Part shown: piece by piece, positions 31,564 to 43,500 of the stretch
How the letters are laid out: each line of letters opens with the position of its first letter
Numbering within the stretch: position 1 is the stretch's first letter
Assembly: GCA_019054805.1 (NCBI GenBank)
Contig: JAHQIY010000008.1
Location: 3,953,501-4,017,500 of the forward strand
From: Brachionus manjavacas
Lineage: Eukaryota; Rotifera; Eurotatoria; Ploima; Brachionidae
Reading direction: 5' to 3'
Length of the DNA stretch: 64,000 nucleotides
The notes under the pieces: model-generated
What the model was told of the DNA's origin: nothing
Seen by the model: the letters and a program-made list of their open reading frames with translations, nothing else
Databases searched by the model: none
Position numbers and translations under genes: made by a program

Positions 31564-34500
31564 TCAACAAAAAGGTTGCCATCCGATCCAAGTTCGACCT
31601 AAAATGTTTGTATCAGTCGATTGATCTATTATGCATTTTACTTGTTCTTCTACTGTCAGTCGATACTTTTCACCATTTTCGGTCAATATCTTGCTTCTTT
31701 CCGAGACGAGACTTCCATTTCTACTCAAAATTTTGCTGCCCATCAACACATCTACAAAATACTGTAAATACTTCGAGTCCTTATGTATTCCACTGCATAA
31801 ATCATTTCGCATTATGACACTTGGATGCATTCCGAAAAGTTTTTGTTTTACACTATTTACTCTATCCTTGGCATATTGTAATCCAAGAGTTATCTCCATG
31901 TCTTCGTTAAGATTTTTTTTAGCAATTTTAACAGCACTACCTATCCAGTCAATAGACGGCTCCTTAATAAAAACATCCAAGATGCAGACCAAAAGGTCAT
32001 TATTTTCCCTTAAGGCTTTTAGACAGTGAACCATGCTGGATTCAAAAAGTCCTCGTTGTTCTAATGGTGCTATTAGTTTTAAAATTTGCCTAGTCAGCCT
32101 AATCGGAACAAGTTCCGGCACGGGTATATTCATTGTAGCATGGCCAAAAGCGATACCAAAGTCAATGCCAATGGCTCGACCTGTCTTCAAGTCGATCATC
32201 CAATTGCTCAAGTGTCTATCTCCTATGCCGAGAATATAGTGGCAAGTACTAGCTACAGCATAACTTTTGATAAATTCATTGCGGAGAACAAAATAAGCCT
32301 CAGAATCGGATGACAATGTGCGCAAAAATTGTCTGAATAAGTCCCATGGGATAGAATTTTGAATTTTGTCAAATTCTCTACAAATTAATTCACGACTATA
32401 TTTGGCATAGACCATACCATACACTTCACTGTGGGTCTTTTTTGAACCATCTTTGTTTATTCCATGGATAAATTCTGCATAGCTGTTTTGGGCCTCCTTG
32501 ACTAAATCATTTTCCAAGATTACTTTAAGAGGCTTTGTCTCTGGTAGCCATTCTATTAGGGCCAATTTACTCGTCATTGGAACTACTTGATAAGTCTTAA
32601 TAGATAAATTACGCTGGTAACACTTGGAGTCTGATTTAAGCAAATTATTTATTATATCTAGTAAAATTTCGACTCGTTGATCTTGACGCTGATCTTCACC
32701 ACATTTTACCAAAAATTTATACTCTCTTTGATCATCTCCTCGAATTGTAATGCATTTAGGTCGACGTAAAGAGCTCATTTCTAATATCTAAAAAAAATAA
32801 TTTTAAATACATTCTAATTTTAATCAGAGTTGTTTAAAAGTCCCAAATTAAAGTCCAAGTCATTAAAATAAAAGTCTTTGACTCGGACTTATAAAAAAAG
32901 AGTCCGAACTTGGGCTTACTTGTGACTTTTAAACAACTCTGATTTTAATATTTAAAATAATTTACTCTTTCGTCAAAGCTTTCTATTTTAACATGATATT
33001 CAGGCATTGGTTTTTCATTTCCATTATATTGACCTGAAAAAATTAAAAATTAAATTAATTAATTAAAGCAAATTCGGTATTATAAAGTTTAAAAAAAAGA
33101 AATTATCTTGTTTTAATATTAATAATTTAAAAAATGTTTTTGTCATGCTCATTTTGTACAAAAAATAATTAAAATCAAATCTGTGACAAAAAATAATTCC
33201 TTTTAAATTTTGACTCAAAGGACCCTTTTCTAACAAATCTTGGCTTTTAATTAAAAATTCAATTCTAAAATATTTTAATTCGACATTTGAAAATTTTATG
33301 CTGCCGCAACTGAATCCGCCTTGAACGGACACATTAATTTATACTTAAAAACTGACTTGATTTTGACTTGAAAGAAAAAAATGTATAATTTTCCATTCAA
33401 GTCTTTTAATTACTTAGGATTTTAATTATTCTTAATAATTTTAACTTTGCTCACAAATGATGAACCTAAAAATAACGCAATAAGTTATTTTAAAATTTTA
33501 TTTTTTTTATTGATTATTGTTTTATTAATTAGTTCAATTTAAAATTAAATTTAGAGTTTAAAAATTGAAAAAAACATTTCAAAACTATTTCTTAAATACT
33601 TTAAGATTGATTTTTTTTAAGTTACTCGCATCTGTTTGATGAGAATTTAAAGTTGTATTCTAAATTTTATAAAAAAAATGGATCTTAATTTTTCGATGAC
33701 TTAATCAAGTTCAGTCATTGACTTAAAAACTTTTAAGAAATAAATTGAGTTATTTGTAAACAATCTTTTCACTAATAAGTAAAAACTAACCTGGTATTTC
33801 AATATCTTTTGTAATATTCCTTTTGAAGCTTTTTAGCCATGCAGAATAGTCTCCCAAATTTCCACTCATTGGCTTTCTTTGACAAAACTCGTTTACTTGG
33901 GTACAAATATTTTGTAGTTTATTTTTAATTTCCAGCTCACTTAGCTGCGGAAGCAAACGAAATTGCTCACCAAATTGCTTCATGAACAGAGGTTTAATAA
34001 AATTAGAAAATTCGGTCCATAAGCGACCGCAGAAATCAATTTTTGCTTCTAGATCGATCAAGTTGTTATTTAAGTCTTTGAATAACTTCATGATTATATC
34101 ATTTTTTTTCAAATTATTATTTATTTCCATAATTAAATCATTAAAAAAAAGCTTGGGAGTATTCAAATGTTCCAAAGCCGTAATGAATTTTTCCACTAAA
34201 GGAAGCTGAGTGTTCAAATGACGGCTTATTTTTTGAACAAAATCACTTTGTTCATTTAATTCATTGCTGAATTTGAAATTTTCTGTACTCATCCTGAATG
34301 GGTATACTAGGGCCTGAGGATATTCGATTGATATATTTTCAATTATTTTTTGGATAGCTTTGGCTTGAGGTTTATCCAAAAGAGCGGTCATTTGACTAAG
34401 CCAACTTAAAAACATCCAGCTTGGAATATCTTGACTGCATGAAATAAATTTTTCCAAGCATTCGTCTGGATACAATTCAATTATTTGCAGTAGACGAGGA

Positions 34501-37500
34501 AATCTGGTTCTAGCTTCAAGTGAATCTGACCGAATTGAATAAAAGAGCTGCTCGGTAACTATTCCAGGAAATTGAGATTTTATCATCTGGCTAATTTGTG
34601 TCAATTTTTCAAAGTCATTGTTATCTTTTTAAAAATAAATCAGATTTTTTTTAAATTATTTTTAAATTACCATTTTCCGCTATTCTTAGGTAAAAGTCGC
34701 AATATGTTGCCAACTCAAGACTACCTTTTAATGAATCCTTAATTTTCAATAGATTATCAACTCCATGCTTCATCAATTTTGATAGAGTCTAAAGTATAAT
34801 TTTTTAAAAATTTATGAAAAAAAAGCAAAAAATAAATATTTTTAATGAAATGAAAAAAAAATACATTAGATGACAAATAAACTAATTTCAGGGGTGACAA
34901 ATTTAACTAATGTAGATGACTAAAGTAACAATTTACAAAAATTTTAGAAATTAATTTCAATCGACAAGGTAGAGAATGACCTTGTTGAACTAAACAGGAT
35001 GCAGACTTCCTGAATTTTTTTTTTCATGCCAATTCAGCTCTTATTTACAGCCAAAGAGACTCAATTATTATTTCATTGATTCTAAAAATTTGAGAAATTC
35101 TAATTAATAAAGTTTATCCAAAAATACTTATATTATTTTCAATTAATGCTCATTAATTAGTTTTTTATTTAGTTTTTTTTTTTTAATATTTATAAAAAAA
35201 ATAAAAATGCTCTCTTTATTTAAATGAAGAATTGGTAAAATTATACATTTTTAAAAAGAAAGGAATTTTCATGAAACACCATTAGTTCAAACTGATGTCG
35301 ATTTATTGTGAAAAGCCAAGTTAAGTCAGTTAAACTTTTTTTATAATTTTTCTTTAATTTTTTATTTCATTTTTTTATTTTTTGTAAGAAAATTAACCAA
35401 TTTTTTCACACGAATTAGTTTATTTAGTCTGTAAAATGGAGTTTATTTCAGTCAAAAATCATTAAATAGTCAGTTCAAAAAAAATAAAGTTAATGTTGTT
35501 AATTTTTCGATTATAAAAAGGCAAAGAACATTTAAAAAATAATTCCATAATATTTATTAGAATTGCCAAAAACAAATTTAATTTTCTAATTGATCTTTTT
35601 GATCTAATAAGTTTTATTTTGGACGGAAATTTTCAATTAAAATAAAAAATAATAAAAAAAACAGATAAAAAAATGGATATTTTTTATTTCTATTGTTATT
35701 GATAATGACTTTTAAGACTTTAATTTATAAGTTATTAATAAATTAATGGATAAAAAAAACACTTGTTCATAAGATTTTCATTAAAATGAGTCAAATTAAA
35801 ACTTTAAAAACTGGTCCCAAGTACGTATTTTTATATGATTAAAATAATTTTGCTAAAAAAATTCCTTTTCCGGAAAAAAACAATGCCTGTACCAAAAACA
35901 TGGAAAAACGAAACGGAATAGAATTTGGCCCTTAAAAACGGAATTCATAATACTGAAAATGATAAACTTTATCAAAACACTTAGTGGAAAATAGAATAGA
36001 TATTCGGACAAACCCTGAGGAAATCCAAATTTCTTAATTTAAAAAAAAATAATTTTATTGAAATTTACGAGCCCTAATGTAGGAAACTTCAACATAGACC
36101 TTTTGATCACAAAGCAATTTATTAGTCTTGAATAAAAACACTCAAGGGTTTTTTCTCCACATTTCGATTTGGCCATCAGTTCTATTTGAATAATGCTTAT
36201 TATTTGTTTTTAATCCTTTCTGTTCCTATTTAGACTTTCCGAAAAGAAAAATTACTATTTTAGGGCCCAGTTTCTTTCCGGTGTTCTGTAGTTGGGTTCT
36301 GCGTTTTAGAACAACCAAAACAACCAAAGCAGTCTAGTTTTGGTCTTATGCCTCAATAAATAAATCTTTTGCTAAGATTCTTTAAAAAAAGTCAAATCAG
36401 TGTGCAATTTTCATTTAAGGGGCTATGAAATTATTTTCTGAAGGAAATGTATCAAGTTTAATTGATTTATATTTAAAAATAATCAAATTGTGTCAGTACA
36501 AAAATCTTACCTTTTCAAAATCATTAATATCGTCATTTTTAACAAAGTCACTTAATTGTAAAACATGTTTTTTTTCTTTGATTAAGTCTTGAAGTCCTGA
36601 GTCAAAATCACTTTGATTCATAAGTTCCATTAATGACTCTATTAAAAATTTCGAAAATTTTGAGTGCAATACACACTGTTCTTGATATAGATAATTTTTT
36701 TGATTATTTTTGAAAGTATCCGAAAGAGAATCATATTTTAAAATTTCTCTTAAAACCATCGACTCAAAGAAGCTGTCAAGACTTTCTTTGCTGTTGGCTT
36801 GCTTGCATTTGTTTAGATGTGTATTCAAATAGCAATGATTCCAAATTAACTGTAAATCTAAAAAATCAGAATTTTTTATTCGTAAAATTGACCGAGATTG
36901 CTTCAGTTTATCAAGGGACAGTTTAAAATTTCCTTGACTCTGAGCGGCTTGGGCAAATCTTATTTTCATCAAAAAATTTGTTTTTGTCATTTTTTTCTTT
37001 AACTTCTTGGAATAATTTGACAAATCTTCGTCAAAATCATTGATTACACTATCACCAAGATGTGTTGTTGATGCTTCTGGATCTGTTGAGCAAACTGAAT
37101 TTAAATACTTTTCTTCAATGAACTCGAAAAAAATAGAACGATTAGTAATCACATCGTCCCAAGTACAAGGCGGGTCTGTTTGCATGTTTGGCATCGAGTC
37201 AGTCCAAACATCAATCAAATTGTCTATTTTTTTTGCCAAATTTACTGTGAACGCTTGATTTGAATTTATAAATTTTAAAAATTCGTTCAACTCTACAATT
37301 GATTGAAGAGATTGAAGTTTATTTATTTGATTTTGTTTAATTGTTTTGTTTGTGTTTGACCATTCCTTAAGATTAAAATTTTTAACTGAATGATTAATTA
37401 AAAAAATTACTGTTCAGATTTTATATTGGAATATATTTATTTTTAAAAAATAAAGACCCATTACAATTTCATGGAGGTTTTTAATAATTTTTTTAACAAA

Positions 37501-40500
37501 AATTTATTCAATTTACGAAATAATTGTTATTTCAGTTTAAGAAAAAAATATCAATGAAAATTAATCAAAAATATTTAGAATTATTTTTTTAACTATTAAT
37601 TTTTTGATAATTTTTCTAAAACATTAATCAACAGGCTAGTGACCATACCTAAAGAGACTGATTAACATTTTATTTATTTAAATTCATTAAAAAATAATTA
37701 AATTAAAAAAAAATAAATAAAAATTATTCAATTTCAGAAAAAAAAATATTGTTTACATTGTTATTGGAAAAAATATGACAAATAGTATTTAAATTCAATA
37801 ATTAAAATCTTGCAACTAAATCTATCAACTAACTAAATTAAGTTAATGTTATTTATCTAAATTCAAAGTTATCATATTTAAAAAAAAAATTTTTATTCAA
37901 TTTTTGAGAAGAGAGTTTAAATTAAGGCCAAGGACATTCGGAAAAATTAGGCCCTTAAAAACGGAATTCATAATACTGAAAATGATAAACTTTATCAAAA
38001 CACTTAGTGAAAAATAGAATAGATATTCGGACAAACCCTGAGGAAATCCAAATTTCTTAATTTAAAAAAAAATAATGTTATTGAAATTTAAGAGCCCAAA
38101 TGTTGGAAACTTCAACATAGATCTTTTGATCACAAAGCAATTTATTAGTCTTGAATAAAAACACTCAAGGGTTTTTTCTCCACATTTCGATTTGGCCATC
38201 AGTTCTATTAGATTAATGGTGTTTTTTTTTTAATTTTATTTAAATTTTATTTCAAATTTCTTGAGTCATTTTTCTTTAGCCTCTCTTTTAAATTCAAAGG
38301 AGAATTGTAATAAAAAAAATGTTTGAAAGAAAAAGTTAGCACTATTTCAAAATTTATTTGTTGAAATGAATATAAAACATATTTTTCTGAGACATTATTT
38401 ATTTCATTTAAACTATTGGCTTCAAGCTATAAATTTAAAAGCTTTATGATATACATATAATAACTTTTTACTAATTTATAGATAGCTTCTTTCGAAAAAT
38501 AGCATAAAAGCGTAGAGCAGTAGTCAAAATTCTTATTTTAGAGTGGTGGTAGTTTCAATAGAATGGAAAAATTGGAAGAGACAAAATACTTTTTATTTAA
38601 AAAAATTCTAATATTTACCGATAGATATTTTTGAATTGCTAAATGAGCATAGTAATTGGCTGCACTCAAGTCATTTTGATGAAGACTTATCAAAGCCATT
38701 TCTTGACAAAACGACTGTTCCAAGTATTTTTTTTTCTCGACTTCCAATCCATTAATAAATCTTACCAAATCTTTGTGCTTTTTCTGCTCATTTTCATCCT
38801 CTTGTAAAATCAATTTTAGCTTAGACCTAAACGCATATGGAAAAATGTTCTCAACAGAATATGCATCTTCGAACAATTGATCCAAAGTATTGCCATTCAT
38901 TGACCATTCGCACATTGCTTTCCAATCAGTTAACTCATTGCAGCACTTCAAGAGCGACTCAAGCCACAAATCTTGCTCTAACTGGCTCACATTTTCCAGC
39001 AATTCGCTATCCAACGCTGCACCATATTCATTTCTCGCAGAATAGTAGTCATTCACAGCCTCGAAGTCAATACCTCTTTCTGTATGCTCACAAACTAGGT
39101 CTGATTTGACCAAAAATATTCCTTTTATGCTGTCATAGTCGTTCATTGAGCGATACAGCTTAGCCAACTCAATCCATAATATAGAAGCCTCGGAGCTTGA
39201 GTCCTTTGGGTTCAGCCGTACTTTTTTTTCTACTGGCGCGTCTAAATCTTCTTCATAATTTATTATGTACTCTTCCAAAAGAATTATGCCAAGTGATTGT
39301 CTGAAGCTATTGAGACAAGCGGAAGTGACTAGGCCAGGGTCTAGTTTAAGCAACTTTGGATTCTTGATGCATATCTCTAGTATACAAGCAATAAAGTTTG
39401 AGTTAAAAGACTCGGAACTTGCCAACATTGCATTCAAGTATTGGGTCAATTCTTTCAGGATTTTGTTGCTGTCTTGTTCGTCTTTTAGATAGGAAATTTC
39501 TGACAAAATTGAAACAAAAATGGACTCGAACAAAACCATGGCTATTTGAGAATCTCTTTGAGCCAGAGCTTGCATCGGGGCAATGAGCTCCGAGTGTTTT
39601 ATTTGTATGTCCGGAAAATCACCGATTCTGTAATTTCGGTATTTTTCTACATGGTTTTCTCGTTTAGCTTTTAGTTGTTTTCTCAAATCTTCGTCTCGGT
39701 TCTTTTTGGCAATTTGTTTTCTGGCAAAAAATTTATTCTGACTGTCTGTTTTGTCTTTTATAAACCTTCGTCGCAGTTTTAGCACCTCTTTTTCATCTGA
39801 ATCCTTGTTTTTCGACTCTGTTTTGAACAAAAGACTCGATTTGGTGTCAATCAAAGCCGTATCGGTAAAAGTGTCTATGCTTGATTGAGTCAACCAATCG
39901 AATACCTATCGATTAAACATATATTTAGTATTAATTATTGAAGGCGAAAAAATAATATTTAAAAAAAACAAGCTCAATTTTATTAACTTTATTTTTATTT
40001 TTTATTTTTTTTTTATAATTTATTATGAAGGAGCTCTAACGGGTCCTACTAAAACACTGACCCCCATTTTTTTTGCGAAGCAAAAATATTTTCAAAAGTT
40101 TTAAAATCATTAAGTTTGAATTTTTCTCTATTTTTTGAAAATTAAATTAGTTTTTCTCCAAAGTTTTTATTTTTTGTGAAAATTGAATATTTTTATATTT
40201 TTAAAAACCTGACCCCCTACTGACCCCCATTTTTCTTAAAGAGAATTTAACGAGCTTTCTATAAATACGCTTAGTTTTTCTCTAGGAAGTATAGTTTCGA
40301 GAATTTCATCATATAGATTTCATAATAATTGAGAAAAATTTAATTTATTATTGAATTATTTGATATTTTTTGTTTTATTAATTAATTTTTTAAATTATTT
40401 ATCAAAATTACTATTGATTTATAACAATTGATTTAATAAAAAAATAAAGTCTATGTCTTAAATTTTTAATTACGTAAAAATATGATAACAAAATTACGTA

Positions 40501-43500
40501 AACGTAAACGAAATTTTACGTTACGTAATTCGTTATTTAATACGCAAACGAAATTTTTTATTTTTACTAATAATACTTCATGGAAAAAAACTAAGCATAT
40601 TTTTAGAAAGCTCATTAAATTCTCTTTAAGAAAAATGGGGGTCAGTAGGGGGTCAGGTTTTTAAAAATATAAAAATATTCAATTTTCACAAAAAATAAAA
40701 ATTTTTGAGAAAAACTAATTTAATTTTCAAAAAATAGAGAAAAATTCAAACTAAATGATTTTAAAACTTTTGAAAATATTTTTGCTTCGCAAAAAAAATG
40801 GAGGCCAGGAAATTTAAAAAAATTGGGGGGTTAGTGTTTAAGTAGGACCTGCTCTAACTCGGTACATTAAACAAATAAATAAATAAATAAAATTTTAATT
40901 GAGTTTGAGGAAAAAATTCTTTATAGATATGTAATGTATCTTTTTATATTCTTTTAGAATTAACTGTTTCTGATTTTAAGTTTTGAGCAAATTTTCAATT
41001 CTTTGATTGAAAAATTTTTAAAAAGTGAAAACTTTTAATGAAAAAATTCGATTTTATTGCTATCATAGTACTTTTATCATTGCTACTACTAATACCGATT
41101 CAGAACAGTTCAGTAATAGACCGAGAATTACCTTAATAATAGATTAATTAGTGATGAAATCGTAAAGATATTAAAAAATTTGAAATTAATTTTTATTGAA
41201 AGCAAAAAATAAATTAAAGCTAAATAGTAAAATACGATATTGTATTCCTTTTACAATTCGATTACAGAATTAAACTTTTAAATTAATTTGAATTTGAAAG
41301 TAAAAAATTCTAATAGAAATATTCATAAAATTAATGACTATTAATGACTTTTTATTAATAAAAATGTCATTAAAAATTATTTCAATGCTAAAAAATTTTT
41401 AAGCTCAAGACCATTAAGGTATGCTACAAGATCAATTATGAGATATTTAAACAGAATCCAAGTATATTATATTTTGTAGATATTTTGTAGAGTTTATTTT
41501 CATTCTATTACTTATTTGGAATTTAATATTTGAATTTCTTTAAAGAATTTAATTTTGAATCCAGGTATACTATCAGATTCCATAAACAATTTGCAATTTG
41601 ATCAGCTATATTCGAACACACGAAAATTATTTTTTTCGAATTAAATTTAATTTATGAAATTTTTTAATTTTATTCAATATTTTTACAACTGAACAAATCT
41701 CTCTGAATTTTTTGTACCCTAGAAAAACTAATCATATTTTTGAACTCATATTTTTTTGGATACTTAATTAAAAGTCTTTTGACCGTAATTTAATCCAAAC
41801 AAAAGAAAAGTATTCTACAAAATCTAACTAACGACCTCGCCCGAACACTTTAAGCTTAACCTTCATCATTCAACATTTTTAAGGTATGCTACAAACCGAC
41901 TAAGTGTTTACATGTGCAAACATTTAGTCGGTTTGCAATTAGATTAAAAAATGTCAAACTGCCATCAGTAGAAAAAGATGTACCGATTGGCGAAAAGCGT
42001 ATGAGAGGGAAACCAAAAAAGGCAACAAAAGCTTAGTTGAAAATTAAAATTTAGTTCTTTTAAAAAATATTTTTTTTCAAATAAACATTAAAAAATAATA
42101 GAATTTACATTTAATATTAAAATTAAATACTTTAATGATCATTATTTATTGAACACTGATCGAAATACCAAAATACTGATGAAATAATTAAATAATCAAT
42201 CAATTAATTTATACCCTGTTAAATTTAAAAATTAATTTCCAACAGAACTTTAATCAAATTATTAAATATTCTTAAATTTTAGATTTTTGTTTGAATTTTT
42301 TAAAATAATTTTTAGAAAATTCAAGTTTGGCAAAGTTATTCAGAGTTTAATTTTATTTTAGGCAATAGTTGTATTTTAAACTCAGAGAACAGTTCAAAAT
42401 CAAAAGCTCAGAGAACTTATTTGCCTAGATACCAGTTTTTCAGCTTCTTTGGAAAGAAATTTTAAGAGATCAAAAACGTGGCACAAGTAAGAAATTCAAT
42501 GACACAAGACCGAGAAAAGTCCTCACAATTTTTTGTATTGAATCGCCAGAATTGGCGTCAATTGAATTAAATAGATAATCAAATAAAATCAAAAAAATCA
42601 AAAAAAATTTACAGTACCTTTAAAGTTGGCTGAAATTGTAAAGTCTGTTGTGTAGCTCGGAGGTTATGTCTGAGATCAACAGACTCTGTAAATGAATTGG
42701 TGACTGTTTCGGCAAACAGGGGTGTCATGATCTCGTGTCTACGTCTCCAATCGGCGCTTAGATTATACTCACGAAAAATGCACTCGCTTAGCGGATTCTC
42801 ATATATCAGCCTATTGTAGTCAGGACTTTTGGAAGTCTTCTCTAGCAGCAAATTTGTAGAATAGCTCAAGAACTCGCGTTCGGTTTTGGGCGAGTAAAGT
42901 TTTTCGACTATGAGCAGCATGCGATCAATGGTGTTCGAAGGCATGTCGGCTTTTTCTGTCCAAAAATTTTGTGCCATCACTCGAATAGACGTATCTTCGT
43001 CTATTAGTGCTTTTAGCAGATTTTCTTTGCTAAACTTGAGGATTTGACTTCTCGAACCAGTCTGATTTACTTTAAATTGATAGATCTCGTACAAAGAGAT
43101 TAATATGAGCACAAATTGATGTCTACAGGACAAATGTGGGTGATGTATGAACTTTTCCAAATGTGGCATTAGCTGGTCTAGGTCTTCATCTGTTTGCTTA
43201 TCCAAAGTTTCGTGGATCATTTTGAGGCAAATTAATTGAATTGGTGTATCACGATGGGTCAGCATGTCTATGAAATTTTTGCTCTTGAACAACGGGTCTT
43301 GAAGAACTCGAATTGAGGAAAGTATGGATTCGGCGCACATTTTTTTGAAGTCGCCATAAAGCTGTGGCAAATAGAATACCAACTTGGTCATGAATCTCTC
43401 CGAAATGACCGCATAGTTCAGCTGAATCTTGTGTATGGACGTAATGAAAAGTGAAGTGTCTGCTTCGCGCAAAATTTCGAACAAATGTGAAACAGTATTC

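Noticed and set aside
31608-32313. Several overlapping plus-strand frames opposite the PRKDC kinase exon
   Set aside because: Shadows of the conserved kinase coding sequence on the minus strand.
40482-40664. 60-codon plus-strand frame
   Set aside because: It lies inside the palindromic foldback element and has a repetitive basic composition with no domain.
42360-42560. Fairly open plus-strand stretch in PRKDC intron 9 (NSENSSKSKAQRTYLPRYQF)
   Set aside because: Short, stops soon after, no recognisable domain or splice partners; possibly an old repeat, not supported as a gene.
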